Numbered from the stretch's first letter, positions 42,386 to 55,110 are shown. The stretch: 64,000 bases of DNA from Peromyscus leucopus (GCF_004664715.2 NC_051079.1:55453660-55517659), one strand, 5' to 3'. Program-made: numbers and translations. Notes: generated by a model not told the origin, from the sequence alone.

Positions 42386-45300
42386 GGTATGCATACATGT
42401 GAGCACAGGCTTACAGCATTAGCAGTTATCACAAGAGTGGTCTGATCTATTTATTTTAAAACTAACAGCACCAACTCCACCTGTCACATTTTATGGTGGA
42501 ATCTGAGAAGAATGAGGACAGTTTTATCAGGATTGTGAAGTTTTCCAGGGGCAGAGCTTGTGTATGTTAATTTACTTTCTAAAAACAACTTGTGCAGTGT
42601 TCTCATCCCGGAGACCAGCTGTCTGTTTTCACTCAGACCCAGCCTTCCCTGCCATGTAGCTTCGCTGTGAGCAAGGCTCGTTTCTGAAGCGGCCCCGAGC
42701 TCACCTGCTACCGTGGTTCAGTTCTCATCTTTTGCTCTTCGGAAAGATTTTCGCCAGAGGTGGAGGTGCCTCGTTCACCCTGGATGACAGCGAAACACTT
42801 GACCACTGTCAAGCACTTCTTCAGGGTCCCTAGTGATAGCTAGAATGTAATGGGAATTAACAAACACCGTGAATCACTAGCTGCCCTTTAAAACGTTGAC
42901 TTTGGGTAAAGTGGTCAGGTCAGTGTATTCATTTATTAATTTTTTAATTCTTGCATATAAAAGTGCGTGGAGAGATGACATCCCCCTAAGGCCAAGACTG
43001 TATGCAGTGTTGTACCAGACATCTTCATTCTCAGTGACACATGGTAGCCTACTTTGTCTCCTGGTGACAGGTTGCAGACAGCACAGACTCTCTGCCTTTC
43101 CTCCCGGTCAGTTCTGGACCTCCGCATTCTTTCCTCTGCTCGGTCTGTCTCTTTCTTCTGTCTCTTTCTGCTACTCTTGCTTCTCTCCTTGCTGGACATT
43201 TCTTCCTTCTTGGTCTTAGCATCCCTTGTCAGTGGGAAGTTAACCAGTCACATTGTGTGTCACGGTCTTGCTGCTGTAGCTGTCCTTCCTTCCCAGAGGA
43301 ATTCTGGTCACTCGAGTAGTACCCCTGTCAGGTTCCGAATAAATGAGGGCACATTTCATCGGAGGACTTGAAAATTGGACACAGCTTGGCGTTCAGCTGC
43401 ATGTCTGAGTTTGCACTGTAGACACCGAGGAAGCCCGTGGATGCAAAATGCTGTACTTTAATATCACCCCTGCATCTATTACTCGGCAGCGGAAGCACCA
43501 CACAATTCTGCTTCCCAGTTCAGTTCCCTGTGTACTGTGTTCAGTACTGTGGCCTGGCTCCCTCCCTCACTGCCAGCTTTCCTCTTTGACTTCCTTTTTC
43601 CCTCTTTCCTCCACATGTAGCTTCAGATTTTATATCTATTTAAGGCTGAAATAACACACAAAGCAGAACCTTAAGACGCTTAGAAGCTATGCACTGCTCT
43701 ATCATAAATCTGTATGAATCCTTAACACAGTCAGTGGTTTGGATGGGTTTCCATGAGAACTCCTTCAGCTACAAAGTAGTAAAACAAATGCCTTAAAATA
43801 ACCGAACTCAGGACAATCGCTTGGCAGTGTCCGCCTTTTAAAAACTTTCCAGACCTTGGAGCAGGAAATGATTCTGAGACGAAGGAGTGGCTTTAAAAAT
43901 AAAAACAATAAGTGAAGCATTGACATTATTTGCCAACAACTGATTTTTTTTGTATTCCGCCATTTTATCTCACATCCCAAATAATTCAGACTGTCTGAAG
44001 AACTAGAGAGTTTTACTGTTTTATTTCTTTAATTGGAATTGGTTTTGCAGAAGTGGAAAATTGGCAGCGAGTATGGAAACTAGTGAGCCAGTTTACAGTG
44101 CTCTGTGCTTCTTAGCTTAATGAAACCCACAAGAATGAGGAAAGGCTTCATGGGTCTGAAGAAGAGGCTGCCCAGTAGGCATTTCCTTTTCTGGAAGTTT
44201 ATTTTTACACTTACTGAATCTATAGCACGTGGAACAGCATGTCGGGGCTCTAGTTGACTGACGGCAGCCTCCGAGATGGGCGGGACTTCAACTCTGTTAT
44301 TTTTCCATAGTCCCATGTGGACAATGCTGGGAAATGTTTCTAATAATATTGTACAAACAAAAGGAACTTGCTAATTAAGAAGAAGAAAAAAATAAAGAGA
44401 AAAAGAAAATGAAAAACAAAGCCTGTGACCCATCAGAATACAGACAACTGGCCTACAAAACAGTGCTTGCTGGTCTTGACAGTCAGATGCTGTGTTCTGG
44501 AGCTCTTAACAAGGCAATAGAAGCATATGTCTATTTTTGATTAAAACTGTCAGTTGATAAAGGAATATTTGGAAACGATGTGCTTTTTGAATACAATAGG
44601 GTGGATGATCGTTCCTCCCACCCGATGAAGCTGGTTTGAATGATGAGTTCAGCTGACATCATCATTGTATTTCTAGCTATAGAAGCCTAAGCAAGACCAT
44701 TAGAAATAACACATCTACACCTTTATTCCAACAGAATTGGCAGCATGGTAAGGGTTCCTTCCGCATATATGCTTCTCTCCATCTTCTGAACGGTGAAGGT
44801 TTTTGTACCGGGCCACTTCCAGAGTTGGTGTCCACACTGCGTTCTCTTTTGCCTCTTCTTAGTGTTCGCTTGTGTGCTCTGCACCCCACTCTCCCCAGAT
44901 GACCCTTCCCATCAAGGAGGCATCCGCATAACGTGCTTAGTGGGACGTTACCTAAGCATCAGTCCCAACAGGTTCTTGCTGCTCTCAGTTTGAATGCACA
45001 TTCCTAGGAAAGTTGAATCTGGCTGTCCGTCCCACAATCCTACCTGTGCTCTCTGGTGCTTTGTGAGGGAACTTGCTGTGCTTCACATTTCCTGGAAGCC
45101 TGTTAGAAACACAGAGCCTTGGGGCTTGCTTCAGACTGGCCTTTGGTCGTGTGCAAAGTCGAGCTTATGCTAAGCCTATTGGAATGACCATTTACAAGCT
45201 ATTAAGCTGTGAAAGCCAAGGCAACGATGCTGTGGCCATAAAACGTGCCTTTGTTAAGCCTTTTCAGAAGATTGGATTCCAGATTTATTAGAAAAGTCCT

Positions 45301-47983
45301 CTATTTCAGAATATTGGATTCCAATTTATTAGAAAAGTCTACACACAGATAGTATAGGTGAGTGAGTTCTGTTTGGCTCTGTTTTCTGGGTAGTTCATGA
45401 GTCTTTCAAGACAAGGCTAGGAATAGCAGTCAAGTTTTACAGGTAGGCCAGAGCTTTTCTCTGAAGGTCAAAATTCATTGGTCAGGAAATTGTTTCAATA
45501 GATCACAACCGGCACTGGAGTAAGGACCTGCAGTCAAAGATAGAATGTCTTTTAGGCTGGAGGGTTCAGTATATTTTCCAAAACTTAAAAATTATGCTTG
45601 TATGCTTGTGTTTATATTTAATATCATAACCCTATACAAATAGGTGGACATTCATATGTCTATTGCATATATCACTAATGATCATGGGTTCATTGGAGTG
45701 AAGTCTGTTATTTTGAGACCAGGTCTGCTATCTTACCAAGAGTTCAAGGTTTGGACTTTTTAAGCATTGGAAGCTGTGTACTTCGAGGCTTCTCCTGAGG
45801 TTTCTCTTCTAGGAATGCCAGCTATGGTGATATGGTTATGGCGGGGTGGGGTGGGGGGCAGGTGGGATGTAGAGGAGGTTTGGAACCTGATCAAATGGGA
45901 GAATCCCAAGTAAGCCTGAGGGGCGCCGTGTGCAGATAGTTAGTGAATGCTGATGAAGTTAAGTGAGCAGGACTGGAGAAGATTCGTTGCAACAGGTTCT
46001 AGAGTGGATTCTCAGTCTTTTCAGCCAGCTCTCTGTGACCATACATGTGCTACTGTGTGCAGCACTTAAGTGCATGACTGTTTAGGACAGAATACAGAGA
46101 CCTGGTGGTCTCTTCCTACTCCTTGTAGGGACCTGCAAGGCAGTTATGCTATCTTCGTCCATTAGGTCTTGACTCTTAAGTTGTAATCGGCTAGAAAGCG
46201 TTTTCAATTGGCCTTGAAGGTCACTTATGTGATGCCATCCCTTTTTGGTTATCATTTTAAGGCTGTTTTTCTAGATCCATTCAAAACAAAACAAAACAAA
46301 AAGAAAACACAAAAATACCCACTTTCCTTTCCTCCCGCGTGCATTGTTCTGTTCAGAGTCACAGAGCACCCGACTCAGCAGTGCATCTGTGCGCCTCTGC
46401 ATGCTAGATGTGTGCAGTTACATGTTCTTGGGGCAGGCCTGGGGAGCGCTCTGTTGGCCGCAATTCTTACCAACACTGTGGCATCACCCGAGGGTGCTTT
46501 GTGCTCTTGTTCTGTTTCCCTCTTCAGTGGCTTCAGCGGTAGAGTTTCTGGACTTCCCTGTCTAAAGTACTAGAACCACAAGTGCCAGGAGGACAGAGGC
46601 CGGGCTGTTGTTTTCGTATTGTAGATGGCCTGCTTCTCTCCCCGATGAAAGAGCGCGGGTGGATGGAGAAGAGCTGGAGAGGCTTCAGGCATGAGGCCTC
46701 TGTCCCGCGTCTGTCTTCATCGCAGTGGAGGATAGCATGGTCCTCTGTCCAGTGTGGTACCCCAGGTCAACAGGTCCAGCGACAAGGGTTCCTCATGGTT
46801 GTCAGGTTTTTGAAGCAAGTGGGCACTATGGATCCCAGGAAAGACCCTGAGTCATGTGCTCTGAGTTCCCGGAGAGACAACTTGTTAGGAGAGACAACTT
46901 GTTAGAGTGGCTGTTTACCATCCTTTTTTCTTTCCAGTGGCAAAATGGGGCATTTCATTATTGTATCTGCTTTGAAGAGGGCCTTCCTTTCTATTTGAGG
47001 ATAAAAACTCAATCTAGGCCCAATAGGTAAAATGTCTGCCTTTTGAATCTCTCTGGTTCTTCCTCATCAGGCTGGTGTCTGTTAGTTGCCCAGTGCAGCT
47101 ACACTGTACATTAATGTATATTTCACCTATAATGCATGTTAATGTATATAATAGTGGAATAAGCATCAGGCATCGTGAAGTGGAAGCCTTTGTTTTCTTT
47201 AGAAACAGCTGTTCAGACTTGGAGCCACAGTGAGGATGGTCAGCTGGAGGCGGAGCCTGGTGGGGGGGCCTCTGTGCAGGAAGGCAGTTGGAAGGTTTCC
47301 TGCTGTTCGGTGACTTGGACCTGTCTGGCTGCTGGCTCCTTCCTGAGGCAAAGCGTAGTGTGAGAGCCACCACCCAGCATTTGGGCCTTAGACAGGTTGA
47401 ACCTATAATTAATATTCCTCAATGTTCGTTCACTCTGAAATAATGCAGCCCTGTGAGAGAAAGCTGGTGAGCAGTTGGTTGTTCTGGATTGGTTAAAAAA
47501 AAATGGTCTCAGTCAAGAGGATATAATAGCACGTGGGATTCAATGCATTAAGTTGTTGCACACATGCTTTTGTGTCTGACCCAAGTCCAGGTGTGTTGCT
47601 GTATCTGAGATGGGGTGTTGTAGAATTTATCTTTAATATTTCTGAAAAAAGAAATGGTCTAAAATAAAAAAGGTTTCGGGAAGGACATCTCTCTCTTTTT
47701 TTTTTTTTCCTTAATCTTCCTGTGACACGAACGATTCTGGAAATTGCTTCCCTGCCCCTCATCCCAAGTTCTAATTCCCATTAAGAAACAGCTCTCTTGT
47801 CTTAAGGCTTTGTTGTATCCTAAAAGGTTCTACTTCATGAGACTTAGTCATCAGCTAGAGCAAATCTCATTTCAGAGCAAGCAAGAAAGCCTCCTGCTAG
47901 AGTCCGCTCAATCTTCCTCTAAAAGTTTTTTCTTCTTCTTAATGATGGGGTGAGAATATTGAGAAAACTATGAATAAATTTCA
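42381..47983. other. Longest unassigned stretch, repeat-poor
   Basis: About 5.6 kb with almost no recognisable SINE, LTR or L1. It has a 42-bp tandem duplication at 45262-45345, a G-rich motif at 45843-45866 and an A-rich patch at 44370-44430. A short MER5-like phrase may lie near 45098. No frame shows a domain. Low repeat density relative to flanks could mean constraint or simply old unique DNA. Confidence 0.5.
45262..45345. repeat. 42-bp tandem duplication
   Basis: Two units beginning tttcagaa(g/t)attggattcc at 45262 and 45304, each continuing ttattagaaaagtc with small differences. Confidence 0.92.
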
Positions 47984-48300
47984 GGATGGCTCAGTGGGTA
48001 AGAGCTCTTGCCACCAAGCCTTGTAACTTGAGTTCTTGAGTTCTGTCCTTGGAACACGCATTACGGAAGGAGAGAACCAATCCCTACAAGTTACCCAATG
48101 ACTGCTGAGCTGTGGCAAGCTCACACCCCCCTACATCTGCCAAGTACCCCAGTAATCTCAGGACTCAGGAGTCAGAGACAGGAGGATCATTGAGTTTAAG
48201 ACTCGTCTGGTCTTTAGAGCAAGTTCTAGGCCAGCCCAGGCTATCCTTAGAGACCCTGTTTCAAAAACAAAACAACAAACAAACACAAACTAGCAAAACC
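47984..48300 (+). mobile_element. B3-type SINE followed by B1-like SINE
   Basis: aggatggctcagtgggtaag-agctcttgcc and ggaaggagagaaccaatccc form a tRNA-derived SINE body to about 48130. It is followed by aatctcaggactcaggagtc, gagacaggaggatcattgag and an A/C-rich tail, a diverged B1-like part. The arrangement could be two insertions or a B4-like composite. Confidence 0.75.
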
Positions 48301-49477
48301 AAACCAAATCAGAAAACTCAGCAAACCAGACTAGAATTCAGAATTGTGATACACTTCCGATTAGAGCATTTATTTGCCTTGTGTGTGAGGCCCTGGATTC
48401 TGCCCCAACACTGCCAAGGAACAAACAACAGAAAGGTGAGGAGAATGGGGCTCCATTTTCTTTGTTGCTGTTGATCCTTCCTTTTCATCTCTGTCTTGTG
48501 GCAAGAAAAGTCCTTGCTACCTGTCAGTTTTCGGGAGTACCAAGCCATCCTGCCTGTGTCTCGTGCCTCACAGGCTTCCTGCCCACAAACATGTCAGGAA
48601 CATGTCTTTCAGGAGATGGTTTGGGGTTAGTGAGATTATCAGCCCCACAGGACCGTATTTTATTACGTTGGAAAGTCACGTGTGGATTCCTCAAATACTT
48701 GGAGCAGCGGGGTATGTACATGAGGAACCCAGCCTGCACTTCCTGTGCGTGGCTGTGTGCTCAGTCTCCGGTTTCTTTCTCTGGAGCCCTGATTGCCTTT
48801 GTAAAGACGTACTATTCATGCTTAGCCTTTTTGCTTGGAAGCTCTGGATTTTGGGTTGAGTGTGCTCTACGAGATTATGGAAAAGGCATGCATTCTCTGG
48901 AAGGAAGGAGTAAGGCTGGGGAGGTGTTAGGACTGCATTCTGACCTGGGACCTATCATCTTTAGGATAAGCCCGTTTCTTCCTCTGTGGGGGCGATGGTT
49001 CCATGCCAGCTCACCACCTGCCTCCTCCATAAGTGGATCCTAATCTATGGGTTATTGCTATTTTCACAGCTAGAGATGGGCCCAAGAGAGTTGAAATTAT
49101 GCTGGGAAGAGGTGAGTTTGTTGAAATTCTCAGCCTTGTGTTACAGAACTGATGTTTTTAGTTTTTCTTGGCTTGAGTGTGAGAATCCTGATGTCTGAGA
49201 GGATAATGTTCATGTTTACTGAGTGATTTATGACAGACTGGGAATACGTAATAAGTTCCTGAGTATAGATTTTGGAGATTGTGATAGGTTTCTGTAACGA
49301 AGTTTGTATTTTTACTTTGAAGCAATTTAACTATATTAAAACCAACCCTTTCAAAAATCTACAAGGGATAGAACTTTAGTCATGGTTATTTTTTTTTCCA
49401 TAAAAATATAATCTTTTACTTGAGGGTAATGGGGCACTGAAAATACTTATGCATTCAATGTAAACATTTTATTATTA
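48301..49477. other. Unassigned non-coding sequence
   Basis: Contains a 220-codon frame at 48381-49043 (+) without recognisable domain, start context or splice sites. I regard it as chance. The rest is unique-looking. Confidence 0.5.
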
Positions 49478-49640
49478 TTGTGTATGGGGGTGCAAGTGTG
49501 CACATGCCATGGTATGTATGTGGCGGTCATAGCACAGTGTTTGGGAGTTGATTTTCTTCTTCCATTGTAAGTTTTGGATATTTAATTCAGGTTGTCAGGC
49601 TTGTATGATAAGCGCCTTTACCTTCCGAGCCATCTTGCTG
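49478..49640 (-). mobile_element. B3-type SINE remnant
   Basis: gtgcaagtgtgcacatgcca-tggtatg, tgtggcggtcatagcacagt, and gcgcctttaccttccgagcc-atcttgctggcc follow an antisense B3/RSINE. Confidence 0.75.
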
Positions 49641-49690
49641 GCCTTGTATTGGCTTTACTTTTTTGTCTGTTTAAAAAAAATTAGCATTTA

Positions 49691-49738
49691 TGTATTTATG
49701 TATGTATGTATGTATGTATGTATGTATGTATTTATTTG

Positions 49739-49772
<34 letters not shown>
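49691..49772. repeat. (TATG)n and (GT)n microsatellites
   Basis: TATG repeat 49691-49731 followed by a GT tract 49741-49772. Confidence 0.97.
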
Positions 49773-49774
<2 letters not shown>

Positions 49775-49920
49775 GCGTGTACCACAGTGTGTGCGTGTGT
49801 GTCAGTCTGAAGATAATCTAGTAGGAGTTGGTTCTTTCTTTACACTGGCTGGGGTCTGGGGACTGGACTTCCCTCCTACAACTTGACGGCAAGAGGCCTC
49901 GCTCACTGCTCCATCTCACC
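49773..49920 (-). mobile_element. Second B3-type SINE remnant
   Basis: gtgtaccacagtgtgtgcgt, ctagtaggagttggttcttt, ctggggactggacttccctc and gctccatctcaccaaccct are antisense B3 phrases in order. The GT tract probably grew from its tail. Confidence 0.7.
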
Positions 49921-50006
49921 AACCCTGCACCCAACTTGTAAACAGAATTAAAACAAACTCTTAGGTAAAAGATTTAAAAATGATCTATTTTTAAGAATCT
50001 GAAGGA

Positions 50007-50148
50007 AGCTGGGCAGCAGTGGTGCATGCCTTTAATCCCAGCACTCGGGAGGCAGAGGCAGGCGAGTTGGAGGCCAGCCTGGGCTACAGAGTGAGTTCCA
50101 GGAAAGGCACAAAGCTACACAGAGAAACGCTGTCTTGAAAAAAAAAAA
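50007..50148 (+). mobile_element. B1 SINE with 11-bp target-site duplication
   Basis: Sense B1: gctgggcagcagtggtgcat, tttaatcccagcactcggga, gaggccagcctgggctacag, agagaaacgctgtcttgaaa and an A tail. aatctgaagga occurs at 49996-50006 and 50147-50157. Confidence 0.97.
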
Positions 50149-50401
50149 TCTGAAGGAGTTTTTAAAAATAGGTCTTCAAGAGGCTGTATCAGAATCTTGT
50201 TTTAGAGTTATAACCAGATGATTTGGACCTCACAGGGTTTTGCCATTTTGTTTGGGAATTAAAGACTTAACAATAGTAAAGGAAAATTGAAAATGAATCA
50301 TGAGTCTTACTTTGGACTTTTTCTTAAGGAATTTTTGTTTTGAACCTTGTGCTGTCAGATAATAAAATGCCAAAGATGATATTTGATGAAAGTGTGGCCT
50401 A

Positions 50402-52212
50402 CTGGGATACATTTCTTTTTTCTTTTAATTTATTCCTTGATAATTTCATATGTACATATAGAATATTCTGGTCACACATATACCCTCTCTTATCTCCCTC
50501 CAGCATCCACTGAACCCCATATCTCCCATTGAGTGCTTGCTTCCCCTTCCAAGTTTTTTTTTTTGTTTTTTTTTTGTTTTTTTTTTTTTTTTTGCTTTGT
50601 GACCTACTGGGTGTAACTTGGGCCACATGATTGGGAATGGGTGTGAACTGTCCCCTGGAACATGAGTAAACACACCAGTGGCTACACAACTGAAGACTGG
50701 AATTCCTAAAACCATTTTGTTCAGAGAGTCCTGTGTATGGAAGCACACTCCCGACTTTTTCCACTGGCAGTTTCAAAGTATCATGCCGGACATTGATGTC
50801 CTTGACTTGGTGGGAGTTGAGTTTTGTGCAGGGTGGGAGATAAGAGTTGAGTTTCCTTCTTCATTGTTGATAATCCAGTATCAAGGCGCCACTTGTTGAG
50901 GATGCTGTCTTTTCTCTTGGGGGTGCTTTGACATTTCTGAGCCCTCTATTCTGTTCCATTGATCTGTGCATCTGTTTTGGGGCCATTCTCCTGCTCTGTT
51001 TGTTACTGTGGCTCTGTAGTGTAAGTTGAAATCAGGTCTGGTTGGATTTCCTGCAGTACTTACTGTCTTTGCTCACGATTGCTTTGGCTAGCTTTAGTCT
51101 TTTGTGCTTCTGTGTGAATTTCAAGACTTTTTTTTTTTCCCTTCTGTCTGTGAAGAATGGCCCCAGAACTTTCACTGAGATGCAAAGAATTTGTAGATTG
51201 CTTCTGATAGGATGGCCATCTTCATAGTATTCTTTCTTCGGATCCATGAACATCGGTGATCTGCCATCCTCCATCGTCTTTCTCAGTTTCTTTCTTCAGT
51301 GTCTTCAAGTTTTCACTGGAGAGGTCTTTTAGCTCCTTGGTTAGGTTTATATCTAGGTTGTTTTCATTCCTTTGGTGGCTGTTGTGAACAGGGTGTTTCC
51401 CTGAGTTCTTTTTCAGTCTGTTTATCGTTGGTGTATAGAACGGTCACTGACTTGTGTGTGTTAATTTTGTATCCTGTTACTTTGCTGAATGTGTTCATCA
51501 GCGGCAAGAGTTTGCTGGTGGAGTCCTTCTGCATGCCTAGAGTCCTATAGTCTGCAGATAGAGATACTGCTTTTCCTCTCTGCACCCTCTTTACTTCCTT
51601 CCTTTTGTCTTACTGCTCAAGCTAAGACGTCAAGGGCTGTATTAAGGTAGAAGTAAAGAGAGTGGACACCCTTGGGTTAGTGGGATGTTTTGAGTCCCTC
51701 ACCCATTTAGCACGGTGTTGTTTATAAATTGGTCATATATAGCCTTTATTCTTACAATGTGATCCTCCCATCCTTTTATCATGAAGGGATGTTGGATTTT
51801 GTCAAAGGATTGGGGCGATCTGACTTTGAGTCCAGTGATGCGACCAATCACATTTATTGATACACGTGTATGGAACCATCCCTGCATTTCTGAAATGAAG
51901 CCAGCCCTGACTATGATGAATGATCTTTTTGGTGTAACCTTGAATTCTGTTCAAAAGTATCTAATTGTGAATTTTAATCTATGTTCATCAGGAGGTTGAG
52001 CTGTAATTTTGTATTTTTTTTTGTGTGTGGTATCTTTATCTAGTTTTGCTGTCAGAGTAATACTAGCTTTGTTAAGAGTTTAAGCTGCCTTTCCCATTCT
52101 ATTTTGTAGGATAATTTAAGTAGTATCAGTGTCATTCTCTGAAGGTCTGAGAGAATTTGGTAGGGAATTCATTTGGTCCAAATATCATTTTTTTTTCATT
52201 TGGGAGAATTAG

Positions 52213-52269
<57 letters not shown>

Positions 52270-55110
52270 CCAATCTCATGTTTATATTTGAGTTTGGGTT
52301 AATTTTGGTGGGTCATATATTTCTAGAAACATCCATTGCTTGTAGGTTTTTCCAATTTAGTGGAACATCGATTTTTAAGGTTTATGTTTGTGATTTTTAT
52401 GAATTCCATTGGTATCATAACATATGCCTTGACATGTTTAATTTTATTAGGATCCTATATCTCTTTCTTTTGGTAAATTTGGCTAAGGGTTTGTTAGTCT
52501 TTTTCATCTTTTCAAAGAAACAACTGTTTGTTTATTTTTTTGGTATTTTTATTTCTATTTCATTAATTTCTGCTGTGATCTTAATGATTTTCTCTCATCA
52601 ATTGATTCTGGTTTAGGTTTAGCTTTGTTCTTGTATCATTAAGTTTGCTATTTGAGTTTTCTGATTTTTGGATGTAGACAGTGCTGTGAACCTTCCTCTG
52701 AGAATTGCTTTATTGATTCATTTTCATCCAATTGAAGGCATTTTTTAAACTTCCGTCTTGATTTCTTCAGTGACTTCATTATCATTCACCAGTGCATTGT
52801 TTAATCTCTGCACGTTTGTGTGGCTTCTGTAGTTTCCTTGCTGTTGATATCTAGCTTTACTCCATTGTGGTCAGAAAAAACACAAGATGTTATTTCCATG
52901 TTCCTATGTTGCCAAGCCTTGCCTTTGTCCCAGTATGTGATCTGTTTTGGAGAAAGTCCCATGTGCTGCTGAGAAATTGTGAATTCTTTAGTGTTTTAGT
53001 GAAATGTTCTGTAGATGTGCGTTAGGTATATTTGACTTATGATGTTACTTAACTTCAGTGCTCTTCTCTCTTCTCTCTCTCTCTTCTCTCAGTATGAATT
53101 TCTTATCTGTTTGTGAGAGGGGCATGTTGAAGTCACTCACTGGTACTGTGCTGGGGTTGATCTATGACTCCACATCTGGTAGTATTTACTTTATGAAATT
53201 GAATGTACCTGTGTTTTGAGGTATACATGTTTAGAATTTTAATATACCCTTGATGAATTATTCCCTTGGTGAGCACGGAGTGCTCTTCTTTGTCTATTCT
53301 GACTAATTTGGACTTGCAGTCCATTTTTTTCAGATATGACAATGACCATACACGCTCATTTCCTAGTTCCATTTGCTTGGATTCTAAACTTTTGCCCTCA
53401 GGTTGTGTCTGTCTTTGATGGTAGGCAGTGTTTCTTCAAGGCAGTAAAAAGATGAATCCTATTTTTAAACCATTATGTTAGTCTAGATCTCTTTGTTGGA
53501 GGAATTGAGACCAGTAATATCCAGAGTTATTATTGAAAGATAAGATTTAATTCTTGTCAGTTTGTTGCTTTTTGGGTGCTTTCTTAAACTTTTTTTCACC
53601 AGTTGTCCTGATATTTTCTCCCTGTGGCCTTTGGATTTGTCTATTCTCTCCAGTCCCCAGTGCTTTCAATATGTCTGTGGAGCTGGACTAGTGCTCATTA
53701 ACTCCTTTAGTTTATTTTTGTCATGGGAAGTTTTTATTTCTCCTTTAATCATGACAGTTTTGTTATATAACAATCTGGGTTGGTAACTGCTCTTCTGGTT
53801 TAAAAGTTTCTACCCAGTAATCAGCTGTTGGTTGGATTGGTCTGCCTTTATATGTGACTTTGCCCTTCTCTTGTGTGATTTTTTCAATAATCTTTATTTA
53901 TTCTAGGTTTTAAGTGGCTTAATTATAATATGACAATGGAGAGTTTCTTTTGTGGTCTTTTTTTTATTTGGTATTCTGTTATGTTTATTGTACCTAGATC
54001 TCTTTTTCTATATTTGGGAAATATTCTTCTATGTTTTTATTGAAAACACTTGCTTTGCCTTTGGAAGAAGTCTTCTCCTTATATGTCCAGAATCCATAGA
54101 TGAGGTGTTTTCATGGTGCCCCAAATCCCTCCCATGTTCTGTTCATGAATACATTTAAAAATTTATCATTGACCTTGAGCTAATGGTCTAATTATTTTAC
54201 CTTGCTTTCAAGCCCTAACGTTTTATCCTCCACATGATCAATCAGTTCTGCTGGGGAGGCTGTCCACTGAGCTTTGTATTCGATGGCTGGAGGCTTTTGT
54301 TTCCATCATCATTTCGTTTTGTCTTTGCTTTAGAAGTTTTCTCTCTTTTTACTGAATTCTATTTTCATATTTTGAATTGACTTCTTTATTTGATTCAGCT
54401 GTTTGTTTTTGTGCTCTTGGAGTACATGCATGTCTCGAGTTGTTTGAACCTATTTATAATCATTCCTTTGAATTCTTTGTCTGGGAGTTCTTCTATGCTG
54501 CTCTCATGGGGATCATTACTATGGAGTTGGTAATGTTTGGAAGAGACATGTTGTCTTTTTTTCTGTGTGTTGTTTATATTTTTGCACTGAGACTTTTGCA
54601 TCAGAAGTTAGTTGATTGTGTGAGTTTTTCTTTCCTTCCTTTTTTTCTACTTCTTATCCTCCCTTCCTTCTTTTTTCTTCCCAAGTTACTTCTTTGCATG
54701 GAGGCAGTTGCAATGTTCAGAGAGTACTAAATCAATGCCCTACCCTGGGTCAAGTCTGCTAGCTGCCTATTCTTACAGCTACTGATGTGTATTGCAGGTT
54801 CCCACATACCTGGGCAGCTACCCCAGGGTCAAGTCTGGGCCACTTCTGACCACTGCTTTGTGTTACGGGTTCCTCTGTACCTGGGTATCATACTCTCTGC
54901 TCCCACAGCCCTGTTATATTTCTGAGCCTTCATGTGCCCTTGAGCATCTTACCTTGGGTCAGAAGTGGCACCTTCACTGTTTCTTCCACCTCCTCTGCAT
55001 TTTATTTGCATGAGGGCACCCTACCCCAGATCAAGTCCAGCTCCCTCTGCGTCTCTACTCCTTTTCTCTACACTTTAATCTACCCACTCTCTGAGAGACA
55101 TTTCTAAGCA
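50402..55110 (-). mobile_element. Large decayed L1 retrotransposon, near-complete layout
   Basis: Minus strand, right to left. A repeat-bearing 5' region (about 54720-55110). ORF1-like text with a DKEFKGMIINRFKQLE phrase in 54601-54395. An endonuclease segment in 53372-53133 (RIDKEEHSVL...ILNMYTS, cf. ILNIYAP in L1). RT fingers MQGWFHTRVSINVI and FDKIQHPFM at 51887-51699. RT palm LMNTFSKVTGYKINTHKS in 51585-51364. The 3' UTR lies at about 50402-50770. Frames are broken by many stops and shifts, and at 51547-51558 the F-A-D-D box reads S-A-D-Y, losing one catalytic aspartate. ORF2 is shorter than in an active L1, so internal deletions are likely. Dead as a mobile element. Confidence 0.88.
52215..52268. 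repeat. (TA)27 tract inside the L1
   Basis: 54 bases of perfect TA, in the ORF2 region of the decayed L1. Confidence 0.99.

Noticed and set aside
45098..45190. MER5-type DNA transposon fragment, and another at 38060-38104
   Set aside because: Only one short phrase (cctgttagaaac or cctgttaagcatgcagatt) resembles MER5. The remainder does not follow.
48381..49043. 220-codon open frame on the plus strand, the longest in the window
   Set aside because: No domain, motif or familiar sequence, no start context or splice sites, and its beginning overlaps the tail of a SINE pair. Long frames of this size occur by chance in 64 kb.
51032..51274. 80-codon minus-strand frame with basic C-terminus
   Set aside because: It lies in the decayed L1 and is antisense-shifted ORF2 debris, not a separate gene.
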